Shown here piece by piece: positions 15,930 to 24,662 of a DNA stretch of 64,000 nucleotides (position 1 is the stretch's first letter; each line of letters starts with the position of its first letter). Made by a program: the position numbers and the translations under genes. The stretch is taken from NCBI GenBank assembly GCA_004000035.1, contig RJAE01000009.1, forward strand, positions 79,139-143,138, in the 5' to 3' direction. The DNA is from Arthrobacter sulfonylureivorans (GTDB lineage Bacteria > Actinomycetota > Actinomycetes > Actinomycetales > Micrococcaceae). Under the pieces are notes generated by a model. It saw nothing but the letters and a program-made list of their open reading frames with translations. It did not search any database and had not been told where the DNA came from.

Positions 15930-16728
15930 GCCACCGGCGGGGCGGGGGACCGGGCACAGGTTCCTGACGGCGACGGCGGCGGCGGGTGCCGCCGTCGTCG
16001 CCGGCTTCGCGGTCTGGCTGGTGCTGCTGCCGCACGGCGCGCCGCCGGTGAACGTGCGGCCAGCCGGCTACGCGGCGGCCGCACAGCCCTTAGCACCCCA
16101 CGCTGCGCCGGCGGCAGCACCCAAGGCCGTGCCAGAGGCATCGCCGGCGTCGTCCGGGGCCGCCTCGGCGGCTGTTGATCCGGCTTGGCTGGGCCGCACC
16201 GCGGCAGCCGCCGGCATCCCGGAGCGCGCTCTGCTGGCCTATGCCTCCGCCGCGCTCACCATGGCCGACACCGATCCGGCGTGCCGGCTGGGTTGGACCA
16301 CCTTGGCCGCAATCGGCGCCGTCGAATCCGGGCACGGCACCCATGGCGGGGCGTCGCTTGCGGCGGACGGGACCGCGGCACCGCGCATCGTGGGCCCGCA
16401 GTTGGACGGTGCGGGTTATGCCCAAATCCGAGACACCGACCAGGGCACCCTCGACGCGGACCCGGAGTGGGACCGCGCCGTGGGACCACTGCAGTTCATA
16501 CCCTCCACTTGGCTGCATTACGGCACGGATGGCAGCGGCGACGGCATCGCGGATCCGCAGAACATGGACGACGCGGCCCTAGCTGCCGGCCACTATCTGT
16601 GTGCCGCCGGCGGCGATCTTTCCTCCGGCGCCGGGTGGTCCGCGGCCATCTACGCCTACAACCACTCCGGGGAATATGTGCAGCTGGTGCTGGCACAGGC
16701 CAACGAATACGCGGCGAAGGGCTCTTGA
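15913..16728 (+). CDS. Membrane-anchored lytic transglycosylase (MltB/SLT2-like)
   Basis: 271 residues: a short cytoplasmic tail, one helix (about 17-40), an Ala/Pro linker and an extracellular lytic transglycosylase domain. The domain shows WTTLAAIGAVESGHG with the likely catalytic Glu, then GPLQFIPSTWLHYGTDG, NMDDAALAAGHYLC and WSAAIYAYNHSGEYV, all typical of the family that cleaves peptidoglycan glycan strands. The ATG at 15913 lies inside the end of the ATPase gene (17-bp overlap), which places it in the operon. It could open the wall locally for assembly of the surface proteins of this locus; that is inference. Confidence 0.82.
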   Translation: MAASDRPPAGRGTGHRFLTATAAAGAAVVAGFAVWLVLLPHGAPPVNVRPAGYAAAAQPLAPHAAPAAAPKAVPEASPASSGAASAAVDPAWLGRTAAAAGIPERALLAYASAALTMADTDPACRLGWTTLAAIGAVESGHGTHGGASLAADGTAAPRIVGPQLDGAGYAQIRDTDQGTLDADPEWDRAVGPLQFIPSTWLHYGTDGSGDGIADPQNMDDAALAAGHYLCAAGGDLSSGAGWSAAIYAYNHSGEYVQLVLAQANEYAAKGS

Positions 16729-16763
16729 GCTCCGCTGCGCGCCGGCTGCGCCCGGCGGCCAGG

Positions 16764-16783
16764 GAGTTGGCCTTGGCCAACTC
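16764..16783. promoter_or_regulatory. Perfect 9-bp inverted repeat
   Basis: GAGTTGGCC and GGCCAACTC are separated by TT, 36 bp after the transglycosylase stop and about 200 bp before the second Ig-repeat gene. There is no U-run, so an operator is as likely as a terminator. Confidence 0.4.
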
Positions 16784-16981
16784 TGGAAGGTCGTAGTGGA
16801 AGGATTTCACCCCGTGATGTCCACGTCGATGCCTTCTCCCCGTGCCCTTCGTCTAGATTCGGCCCGCGTGGGTTCCTGCCCGCTGTCTGAGCCGCATGTG
16901 AAGCGATTCGCACGGCAGGCGTTGAGGACATAGCATTCTTCCAGAGGGCGCGCCGGGTCGCCCTCTGGACCGGGGAAACGA

Positions 16982-19099
16982 ATGCGCGGGGGGCCACTCA
17001 AGGCTGTCGTTCTTGTTGTCGTATCGGGGCTGGTGCTGATGTTCGCACCCATGGCGCAGGCCGCCGAGGTGGCCGACGTGAATGGGCCCGAACTTGTCTC
17101 GATCACACGTACCACCGGCGACGTGGTGTCCGTGGAGAACCCCACGGCGCGACTGGCGGTGCAAGCGACCGATCCGAATGGTGTCCAGTGGATGGGTGTT
17201 TGGGTTGCCACGGACAGCACCGCGGCGCCTGGCGAATGGGAGTATTCAAGCGGGATCGAGCCCGTCTCCGTGGCAACGATCGTCCGGCCCATCTGGTCCT
17301 ATAACCAGTACGCTTCCGCGAACGTGCAGCCGCAGACGTTGACCGTAACGCGCGTCGAATTGCGGGATGCTCTGGGCAACCGGACGGTTGTGACAGACCG
17401 GGCAATCCTTGATCCGTTGACGTATCGGGCGGCCAATCCGGCGTACGACGGTGACGCGCCCGTCCTCGAATCGATCGGCGTGGAGCCCGCCGTCGTCCGC
17501 CCCGGCGAAGAAGTCGTCGTCACCGCGGTGCTGAGGGATGCCACGTCGGTGAACGGGGGAAACGCCGTTCTGGAAGCGGACAAGTTCTTGGAGACGGCCC
17601 TGGACGAAGTAGGTAACGAGGTCGCTGACAACGGCGATGGAACGTCGACGATCCGGACCATCTTTCGTGCTCGCCCGGACACTCCCTACGGGACCTACCC
17701 GGTGCGTATCTTCGCCTACGACAGGTTTTACAACGTCCTCCGGAGGGATCCCGGTGTCTCGATCGCCGTGCAGGACCCCGACCATCCAGTCGGGACGGTC
17801 GTGATCGGCGGGAAGCGCGAAATTGGTCACACCCTCTCCGCGGTCGCCGAAGGCTGGGACCCTGCCGCGTCCCTTTCCTACAGTTGGACGACGTGGGGGC
17901 GTGAATTCGCCTCGGGCACCACGACACCGCTCGGAGCCTCCATGTTATGGGTTGACGTCCGATTGTTCGTCACCGGCACGTGGCCGGACGGCACCGTCCG
18001 CACCCGCATCGTGTGGACCGGCGCAATCGACCAAGGCGTGCTCCCCATCCTGCCGCCCGAGATCACCGGCCCGGCGGCCGTGGACCGCCCGCTGACGTTC
18101 AGTCAACAGGACTCCGCAATGACGTGGGCCCCCGACGACCGCCGGATCGAATGGCTTCGCGACGGGAAGCCGATCCAGTATGCCTACGCGGGGACCTACG
18201 TCCCGTCGGCCGAGGACTTCGGACACCGGATCTCGGTCAGGACGTTCCACCGAAAAGCAGGCTACGCCGACCTGACCCAGGAATCCGGGTCAGTTGTCGT
18301 CGGCCCCGGAGCGCTCAAGGCCGTGACCCCGACCGTAGGCGGCACCACGTGGCGCGTCGGTCAAGGCCTGACCGCCACGCCAGGCCCGTGGGCCGAGGGG
18401 ACGGAGTTCCACTACCAGTGGCAGCGCAACGACAAGGACATCGCCGGCGCCCGCTTCCCCGACTACACGCCAACGGCGGCCGACCATGGCGCGCAGCTCA
18501 GGGTCCGCGTCACCGGCACGAAGCCCGGCTACGCGCAGGTCAGCCGCTACTCCGGTGCGAAGACCGTGGCCACCGGCACGATCGTCTCGCCCGCGCCATC
18601 GGCCACCGGAACCGCCCGGGTGGGAAAGCGGCTCACCGCTGCAACCACGGGCTGGACGGGCGGAACCACACTGAAGTACCAGTGGCAGCGAGACGGCAGG
18701 AACATTGCCGGGGCAACAGGGCGCACCTACGTCCTCGCGGCCGCCGACCGGGGGAAGAAGATCCGTGTCCGCGTTGCCGGCAGCAATCCCGGATACGCCT
18801 CCGTCACCCGCTACACCACGGCGCGAACGGTCGGATACGGCGTCCTGAAAAGCTCCAACCCCACATTCTCCGGAACGCAGAGGGTCGGTTCCCGAGTGAC
18901 GGTCGCGCCGGGAACCTGGACCACGGGGACCAAATTCACCTACCAATGGGCCCGCGACGGCTCGAAGATCCGCGGCGCCACTGGTCGCACATACACCATC
19001 CGCGCCGCGGACCGTGGCAGGGCCTTGTCCGTCTGGGTCACCGGCTCAAAGCCCGGATACAGATCGGAAAGCTACGAGGCGTTCGTCCGGGTTCGCTGA
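16982..19099 (+). CDS. Secreted Ig-like repeat protein (705 aa)
   Basis: A signal peptide (residues 1-27, cleavage near PMAQAAEV) is followed by two beta-rich domains of about 110 residues each (LARLAVQATDPNGVQ-type start; VVRPGEEVVVTAVLRDAT) resembling surface-protein Ig/cadherin-like folds. From about residue 260 come five repeats of about 85 residues with cores such as IEWLRDGKPIQ, FHYQWQRNDKDIAGA, KYQWQRDGRNIAGATG and TYQWARDGSKIRGATG. The repeat type is the same as in the protein at 5295-6965, so the two bracket the transporter operon. No sortase signal or transmembrane anchor is visible; it ends in the last repeat. Confidence 0.8.
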   Translation: MRGGPLKAVVLVVVSGLVLMFAPMAQAAEVADVNGPELVSITRTTGDVVSVENPTARLAVQATDPNGVQWMGVWVATDSTAAPGEWEYSSGIEPVSVATIVRPIWSYNQYASANVQPQTLTVTRVELRDALGNRTVVTDRAILDPLTYRAANPAYDGDAPVLESIGVEPAVVRPGEEVVVTAVLRDATSVNGGNAVLEADKFLETALDEVGNEVADNGDGTSTIRTIFRARPDTPYGTYPVRIFAYDRFYNVLRRDPGVSIAVQDPDHPVGTVVIGGKREIGHTLSAVAEGWDPAASLSYSWTTWGREFASGTTTPLGASMLWVDVRLFVTGTWPDGTVRTRIVWTGAIDQGVLPILPPEITGPAAVDRPLTFSQQDSAMTWAPDDRRIEWLRDGKPIQYAYAGTYVPSAEDFGHRISVRTFHRKAGYADLTQESGSVVVGPGALKAVTPTVGGTTWRVGQGLTATPGPWAEGTEFHYQWQRNDKDIAGARFPDYTPTAADHGAQLRVRVTGTKPGYAQVSRYSGAKTVATGTIVSPAPSATGTARVGKRLTAATTGWTGGTTLKYQWQRDGRNIAGATGRTYVLAAADRGKKIRVRVAGSNPGYASVTRYTTARTVGYGVLKSSNPTFSGTQRVGSRVTVAPGTWTTGTKFTYQWARDGSKIRGATGRTYTIRAADRGRALSVWVTGSKPGYRSESYEAFVRVR

Positions 19100-19221
19100 G
19101 TCTCACTTCCCACCGCCGGGGCAGCGCGACCGTGCACGGAAACTGCCGGAAACGCACGCCGCCCTTCCAGCTCAGCAATGCGGTGATGAATCGTGAAACC
19201 GGACTATTTGCCTCCGAATGA

Positions 19222-19332
19222 ATGACTGCAGTGGGGTATGGGGAAGCCCAGTCTGCGGTGAAGTCTCGGTGAGAGTCGCAGCGGGCCAGGTGCTGGGCAT
19301 CGTAGGGGTCAATGGAGCGGGGAAATCGGCAG
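19222..19332 (+). pseudogene. ABC-transporter ATPase, N-terminal remnant
   Basis: From the ATG at 19222 one frame gives MTAVGYGEAQSAV; after a one-base slip another gives GEVSVRVAAGQVLGIVG and VNGAGKS, an ABC-ATPase start with a Walker A motif. The similarity ends immediately after GKS. The rest of the gene is gone, so this is a truncated relic and not part of the Pst-like operon. Confidence 0.6.
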
Positions 19333-19832
19333 GGACACCGAGGGCCGGTCACGGCCTGACACCGCCCCTACGAGCTCAGTAATATTCGGCTGGGTCGTCC
19401 GAAGGTAGGGCGCGCCGCCGATGGGGTAGCGGTAATGGCAGGAAACCGGCCGCTGACTTGGCAGGATTTCCTTGCAGAACCGGCCTACAAATAGTCGATC
19501 ACACACATCTGAGGGAGGCCCCCTGGAGCAGTTTGGGTGGTTTCCCTAGAGTCTCCAGCTCCCTGACCACCCGAATGCGCCGAGTGGTCAAGATATTCCT
19601 CCTGAGATGAACGGGTGGCGTCCGATGCCACCGACCGGGCAAGCCTACCGTTTGGATAAATTCGAGTGCACGACACGGAAACGGCATTGTCACCAGAAAC
19701 TTTCTGCAGATTGGGCATTTTCCGGGATTTTGATGAAACGTTCCTGTAGCTTGAAGGCATACCTCCTGATGCGTTTTCGTGCCTTATCCGCGCATCAGCC
19801 TCAACCGACCGTGTCACCTGAGACAGGACCCA
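19333..19832. other. Intergenic region with no intact gene
   Basis: Only very short open stretches are seen, such as one ending WQDFLAEPAYK at about 19437-19493, which may be another gene scrap. The part from 19640 to 19780 is lower in GC and is the likely place of the promoter for the secreted protein at 19833. Confidence 0.35.
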
Positions 19833-20585
19833 GTGAAACGATTTACCACAGCAGTTCTGGCAACAGCCACAGCAGCCGCCCTCAGCTTCGGTGCTGTCGC
19901 CCCCGCCGCCCAGGCGGCCACGGTCAGCGCACCGACTGCCGTCAGCATCGCCGCGGCCGTAAAAGTCAAAACGATCACGGGGGCCGAAAACACCCTGCTG
20001 GTCACGAAGAAAACCACCGCTACCGGCAAGGCCGGCAAAAAGGTGACCATCCCCGCAGGCAGCGTACTCTGGTCTGTCCGGTCCAAAGGGAAAAGCTGGG
20101 TTGCCACAAACGCCCTCGGTGAAGAACTCACCATCGCCAAGACAGCGGTGAAGAAGGCCGAGCAGGGCATGGCCGTCGCCAGAAAAGCCACCACCCGCTA
20201 CGTCCTGGACAAGAACGGCAAGACCGTCGCCAAGGAGAAGGTCTTCAAGGACGCCATGTTCGCTGTGTTCGGGTATGCGAAGAATGGCAAAACTATGGTG
20301 CTCTCGCACGAACCCGGGCGCACCGCCTGGGTTCCCACGAAGAACCTGACGGCCCAGAAGATGTCCGTATACAGGACCACGGCGGATGTGCGCCTGGGCA
20401 CCGCGAACTACAAGGGGCCCCTCATCAAGAAGGGCACCAGGGTTGTCGCCACCGAAAGCTATGACTTTCCCGACAAGACCTCCGTTCTGATGCTCAAGAC
20501 CAGCGACGGCCTCCAGATCGCCAGCTTTCCCACTGCCCAGAGCAAGTTCAAGAAGACCGGCACCGTAATGAGCAAGCTCAAGTAG
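19833..20585 (+). CDS. Secreted protein of unknown function (250 aa)
   Basis: The GTG start at 19833, after AGGA, gives a classic signal peptide (MKRFTTAVLATATAAALSFG, cleavage near AQAATV). The mature protein is Lys- and Thr-rich and seems to hold three repeats of an SH3-like beta pattern, each ending in segments like GKSWVATNALGEELTIA, GRTAWVPTKNLTAQ or DGLQIASFPTAQ. Such patterns occur in wall-binding domains, but the match is loose. It is monocistronic, followed by a hairpin at 20607-20637. Confidence 0.7.
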   Translation: MKRFTTAVLATATAAALSFGAVAPAAQAATVSAPTAVSIAAAVKVKTITGAENTLLVTKKTTATGKAGKKVTIPAGSVLWSVRSKGKSWVATNALGEELTIAKTAVKKAEQGMAVARKATTRYVLDKNGKTVAKEKVFKDAMFAVFGYAKNGKTMVLSHEPGRTAWVPTKNLTAQKMSVYRTTADVRLGTANYKGPLIKKGTRVVATESYDFPDKTSVLMLKTSDGLQIASFPTAQSKFKKTGTVMSKLK

Positions 20586-20606
20586 CTGCATCTTCCACGC
20601 CGGAAA

Positions 20607-20642
20607 GGGGCGAACCCGCACAAAACAGGTCCGCCTCTATTT
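20607..20642 (+). terminator. Probable terminator
   Basis: GGGGCGAACC pairs with GGTCCGCCTC (one mismatch, one G-T pair) across an 11-nt A-rich loop, followed by TATTT. It lies 21 bp after the stop of the secreted protein. Confidence 0.5.
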
Positions 20643-21234
20643 CGCTGCGCGGGTAAGTTGACCCATCGCGGCGCGGTTAGGCCGCCAAGCCGCGGTACTT
20701 TTATCGGAGCTCCTGTTCGTAGCCTTGGACCATGGCGCTGTATTGGCCGGCCTGGCTCAGTGCCCAGGCGTTGTCGGGTATGTGCGTGGCCGGGGGTCTT
20801 CCGGTCGACCTCGATGCGCGGCAGGCCCCGGTCGAAACCGCTCACCGGCACGTCTCCTGGCATTTGGGCCATAATCCGTGCGCCCACGGTGTTGAAGCGG
20901 CGGCGTCTCGTGTCGGGAGCCTCGAAAGTGCCGACAGCCGGATGATCCTGGCAAGGCCGTCGAAGGACGCTAACTCGAACGCTCGGTATTCCGGGCTGCC
21001 GAATAACGTCATAGTCCGCGTTCTTGGGACGTTGGACGTTGTGGAAGAGAAAGCCCAGAGTGCGTGAGGGGGCCGTCAAGCGTCCGGCGCCTGAGCGACG
21101 TAGGCGCTGTAATCGGCGTTTGGAGTGTGCTGTCACAGCCGAAGCCTTGCGCCTCATAAAACTCCCGATCGCGCGGCGGCCGGCCCGGGTCCAGCGCGAG
21201 ACAGTCGGCGCCAAGCAGGGGTGCTCGTGTGGGG
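20643..21234. other. Region without an intact gene; possible decayed minus-strand gene
   Basis: On the minus strand, protein-like pieces appear in different frames, for example LFGSPEYRAFELASFDGL around 20990 and DNAWALSQAGQYSAMVQGYE around 20740, with stops between them. They suggest an old gene broken by frameshifts. I cannot identify it, and no intact gene is supported. Confidence 0.3.
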
Positions 21235-21594
21235 CTAGAGGTCTCCGATCAGTGCGTGCAGGGCTTCCAGGTGCCGGCTTAGTGCTTCGCGTCCCGCATC
21301 GGTCAAGCTGAGCCAGGTGCGGGGCCGTTTTCCGACGTAGCCTTTCCTGATGCTGAGATACCCGGCCTGTTCCAGGATTCCGGCCTGTTTGCTCAGTACC
21401 GGGTCGCTGGCCTCGATGGCATCGCGCACCGCTGCAAACTCGGCGTCATCCACCCGGGCGAGGGCTGCGACGATGCTCAGCCGGACCGGGAGGCTCAGGT
21501 ATTCATCCAGCCGGAGCCGCGGATGGGGTGATGCGCCGGTGTCAGTTGGGTGCGCCGCGTCGGGGGTCGGCTGGCCGCAGATACTCCTGGTCAC
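21235..21594 (-). CDS. Winged-helix transcriptional regulator
   Basis: The GTG at 21594 overlaps the stop of the upstream membrane gene (GTGA), which decides the start and gives 119 residues. LDEYLSLPVRLSIVAALARV, then ILEQAGYLSIRKGYVGKRPR and TWLSLTDAGREALSRHLEAL form a winged helix of the MarR/HTH_45-like type: recognition helix, wing with KRPRTWLSLT, and dimerisation helix. It is co-transcribed with a four-helix membrane protein; such pairs are common in actinobacteria. It probably regulates its own operon through the inverted repeat at 22138-22163. Confidence 0.8.
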   Translation of the reverse strand: MTRSICGQPTPDAAHPTDTGASPHPRLRLDEYLSLPVRLSIVAALARVDDAEFAAVRDAIEASDPVLSKQAGILEQAGYLSIRKGYVGKRPRTWLSLTDAGREALSRHLEALHALIGDL

Positions 21595-22079
21595 GGTGTT
21601 TTCCCCCCGATATATGCTCGCGGACCTCGGTAGAGGTGATCGGAGACTCCCGCCATAAGAGGCAGCCCGGTCGCCCCGGCGTATGGGATCCACATCCATG
21701 CGTCGCGCACATCCGTCAGTTCCAGCAGGAGCATCCCGAGGCCAAAAAGCAGGACACTCAAGGCGAATCCGGTCGAATACCGTTTGCTCCAGCCCAGTCC
21801 CGATGCCCTCCGAAGGCGCGAGTAGCTGACGCTAGTGGCGATCATCCCAATGGCGAAGACTGCCGTGGCGGCGATGCTCAGCCAGAGAATGTCCTGCGGA
21901 TAGACGTAGACGACCACCAGGAGGTAGAGCCCTATCAAGCTGGCCATCACGGCGGCGTAGCGGCCTCCGGCCAGGTCCGCCGAGCGGGCGAGCCGTGCGC
22001 CGCCGGTTCCGCCGAGCTGGGCTGCCCGTAATTGCTCTTTCAAATCGGGGTGGGATTCCTGAGAGTGGTTAGTTGACAT
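21591..22079 (-). CDS. Membrane protein paired with winged-helix regulator
   Basis: 162 residues: a hydrophilic N-terminus of about 40 residues (MSTNHSQESHPDLKEQLRAA) and four membrane helices (about 44-60, 66-84, 104-121 and 130-146). No catalytic motif is seen. It is the first gene of a two-gene minus-strand operon and overlaps the regulator by four bases. A role as membrane sensor or partner of the regulator is suggested only by this pairing. Confidence 0.7.
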   Translation of the reverse strand: MSTNHSQESHPDLKEQLRAAQLGGTGGARLARSADLAGGRYAAVMASLIGLYLLVVVYVYPQDILWLSIAATAVFAIGMIATSVSYSRLRRASGLGWSKRYSTGFALSVLLFGLGMLLLELTDVRDAWMWIPYAGATGLPLMAGVSDHLYRGPRAYIGGKTP

Positions 22080-22137
22080 GCGGGTCGCCTTTGACTGGTG
22101 CGCGTCCGTCCGTATGGACTGTCAGTAACGTTACAAC

Positions 22138-22163
22138 AAGTACATTCCATTTGGAAAGTACTT
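22138..22163. promoter_or_regulatory. Probable operator (11-bp inverted repeat)
   Basis: AAGTACATTCC and GGAAAGTACTT flank a 4-bp ATTT spacer; 10 of 11 positions are complementary. It lies 59 bp upstream of the regulator/membrane operon, in the AT-rich part of the divergent region where the promoter should be. A dimeric winged-helix protein would fit this symmetry. Confidence 0.65.
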
Positions 22164-22374
22164 ATGATTACTCTCGTCTGTTTGGCGCGGCGACAGTAGC
22201 AGGGGCCGCGATTCGCCCGTGCTCATTGCCTTCATCCTGAAGGGCATTTCGCTGGGGGTTATGGGCGCGACCGCATCGAATCAGCCTCAAAAATGTCTGA
22301 TCCTGCGCCCACCTTCGTATGCCGGGGGAAAAGCGCCGCAGCTGCCCCGAGGGGCTGTGTGTATATTGCTTTGC

Positions 22375-23268
22375 ATGAGAAGCAACCGGATCGCCAGCGC
22401 TACTGGTGATCGCGTCAGCATTCCTGTGGCTGCGGGAGGTGCGGTGGCGGGAACGTTGCGGCTGCCCACTGCGTCTACCGCGGCCGCTGTAACAATTCAT
22501 CCCGCCACTGCAGTAGGCGAGTGGCTCTACACCGGCTTTGCCGAGTATCTAGTGGGACACGGCTTCGCGGTCTTGACATACGATTACCGGGGCACCGGCG
22601 CCTCGGGCCGCCCGAAGGCCAACCGGGCGCTGAGGATGCGGGACTGGATGAATCAGGACGTTCCGGCTGTGGCCGACTGGATGTCTGAACGCCTCCCGCA
22701 GGTCCCCCATCTTGCCGTGGGACACAGCATTGGAGGCCAGGCCATGGCACTTAATAATGGAACCACTGGCTTGCAGGGGTTCGTCGCTATCGCGTCCCAT
22801 GCGGGGGTAACACGGGCCATCCAGGACTGGAAGGAACGGTCGAGGGTCGGACTGATACTGCATGTTGTCGGACCAGCTTTTTCCCGGTTGATGGGAATGG
22901 TGCCTGGCCGCCGGCTGGGTATCGGGGAAGACATACCGGGAGCCGCAATGCTTGAGTGGAGTAAATGGTCCCGCATGCCTGGCTACTTCTTTGACGATCC
23001 GAGCATGCGCGCGGCAGAGAGCGCCGCGAAGGTGAACGCCGACGTCTTGGCCATCGGCTTCAGCGACGATCTCTGGGCTACGCCTCAACAGATTAACGCG
23101 CTCTACGGCCGATTATCCGGCGCAAACGTGGAACGTCGCACTTACACGCCCGAAGAAGGTGGGGTCCCCGCTATCGGTCACATGGGATTCTTCCGGCGCA
23201 ATGGAAGAGAAGCTTTATGGCCCCCCGTCCTGGAATGGTTGGAAGCCAGGACCACATCCCGGTCGTGA
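22375..23268 (+). CDS. Alpha/beta hydrolase
   Basis: 297 residues from the ATG at 22375; in-frame starts up to 22219 exist but add non-conserved sequence. The fold shows YDYRGTGASGRP, the nucleophile elbow GHSIGG (Ser about 118), LAIGFSDDLWATP holding the acidic residue and AIGHMGFFR with the catalytic His. It resembles predicted 'serine hydrolase BD-FAE / YdjP-like' proteins of unknown substrate. The regulator pair is divergent upstream, and the operator at 22138 could affect this gene as well. It stands apart from the hydrolase cluster further right. Confidence 0.75.
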   Translation: MRSNRIASATGDRVSIPVAAGGAVAGTLRLPTASTAAAVTIHPATAVGEWLYTGFAEYLVGHGFAVLTYDYRGTGASGRPKANRALRMRDWMNQDVPAVADWMSERLPQVPHLAVGHSIGGQAMALNNGTTGLQGFVAIASHAGVTRAIQDWKERSRVGLILHVVGPAFSRLMGMVPGRRLGIGEDIPGAAMLEWSKWSRMPGYFFDDPSMRAAESAAKVNADVLAIGFSDDLWATPQQINALYGRLSGANVERRTYTPEEGGVPAIGHMGFFRRNGREALWPPVLEWLEARTTSRS

Positions 23269-23383
23269 CCGAGGATGCTCTGGTCATCCCCTGCCGGAAA
23301 CGGCGTTTCAAGCTGTTGATTATTCGTTATTCTGAACTGGCGTTCCCGGTACCCGGTTTCGTTGATCCTGCCGGCGACCACCG

Positions 23384-23863
23384 TGATGAGGTTTGCGATG
23401 CGGCAGAGGTTTTCGGGGAGCGCGGATACGCCCGCACCGGACTGAAGGACGTTGCCCGGCCGCCCAGCACAGGATCGTTACCGAGGACGCCATCGCTGTC
23501 CTGCAGCAGGGCCATCCGTCGCTCGATGCGATGATCATGTGCCGGGAGTTCGGTTGGCGCCTGGCCGGTGGTCAGGGCCGGCATCCGCCTTACCTTTGAG
23601 GCCTCTTCGTTCGGCCACCGGTTCCATGAACCGTACAGCGACTGGATCAAAGTTATGGAGTCCCTGTCACCGACCCCGATGCCTTGGCACGGCTGGTGGT
23701 GGCATGCTTTACCGGAGTTCAGCTGGTATCTGCGGTGATGACGGACAGGGCCGATGTCAGGGAGAGGATCAGGCACATGTGGCAGATCCTGCTGCCGGGG
23801 ATCATCCATGAAGCCGCCGGCGCCGGCCCCCACGTCGACGCGGAGAGCATGGCCCGGCACTAA
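23384..23863 (+). pseudogene. TetR-family regulator pseudogene
   Basis: The start reads DEVCDAAEVFGERGYARTGL and KDVA, the first two helices of a TetR DNA-binding domain. The recognition helix and the SKE/ALYFHF region are missing; the frame continues with scrap matching the ligand domain in shifting frames (AIAVLQQGHPSLDAMIM, AGIRLTFEASSFGHRFHEPY, then DPDALARLVVACFTGVQLVS and MTDRADVRERIRHMWQILLP up to the TAA at 23863). The layout is that of gamma-butyrolactone-receptor-like (ArpA type) regulators. An internal deletion and at least two frameshifts make it non-functional. Confidence 0.65.
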
Positions 23864-23922
23864 GGCAAGCGCCAGATAATCAGGTGCTGACCCACCCGAC
23901 AGGAAACAGTGGGAACAGCCGT

Positions 23923-24225
23923 TCAGCCGTCGCAGTCGGTGCAGTAGGCGTGGCTGCCCTTCTGCCGGGCAATCTGGGACCGGTGGCGGACCATAAAGCA
24001 CGACTGGCACGTGAATTCGTCGTCGGCCTGCGGGATGACCTGCACGGTCAGCTCCTCGGCGATGAACTCGCCGCCGGGAACACCGGCTCCGTCCAGGCCG
24101 TCGGCCTCATCCAGTTCCAAGACGACGCTGCGGGCATCCGGTGCGCTTGCGGACTTCAGTGCCTGCAGAGAGGTCTGCTGGGATTCCTTGACGTCGGAAC
24201 GAAGCTCGTCGTAATCGGTTGCCAC
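23923..24225 (-). CDS. DUF4193 zinc-ribbon protein
   Basis: 100 residues: an acidic N-terminal half (MATDYDELRSDVKESQQTSL) and a C-terminal zinc ribbon built from CQSCFMVRHRSQIAR and CTDCDG. The order and spacing match the DUF4193 family, present as single small genes across actinobacteria. Function is unknown; the CxxC pairs should bind one zinc. It is monocistronic and points away from the next gene. Confidence 0.85.
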   Translation of the reverse strand: MATDYDELRSDVKESQQTSLQALKSASAPDARSVVLELDEADGLDGAGVPGGEFIAEELTVQVIPQADDEFTCQSCFMVRHRSQIARQKGSHAYCTDCDG

Positions 24226-24662
24226 TTGGCGTGTTCTCTTTTCTCGAAGGTTGAACCAGCTCCGTTAAAACGTAGAGCACTCCGCGGCTAAAGCCACATC
24301 GAGACACCAGCGGGCGATTATTCTGCGCTCGGTACACGCCAGCGGCATCAGCTTCCACACTCAGGACACCCCCACAGCCAGCAGAAGCTATGTCGGCTCT
24401 CAGGTTCTTCACGACCACACACATACCACCTGGACTGCGTTGGGGTAGGCCAAAGCGTTTAATACCTGACACTTTCTGCTCTGCAAATGGCTACTAGGCA
24501 GAGGAGTTCCCCGGGATTCGGTTTGACCTGAAAGAAATACGAGATCGCATCAAAGAAAGTAAGGCTGCTGAATAGTTGAAAGTTGGAGTATCTACATTCA
24601 CCGGAATATGATTTGTCAAGGTTCTTGATGGAACCTTTACCAAAAACTTCCCGAAGGTCGCC
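24226..24662. other. Divergent intergenic region
   Basis: 437 bp between the DUF4193 gene and the STAS-like gene. The segment 24480-24640 is clearly AT-richer than its surroundings and is the probable promoter area for both. No ORF or strong hairpin is seen. Confidence 0.4.
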
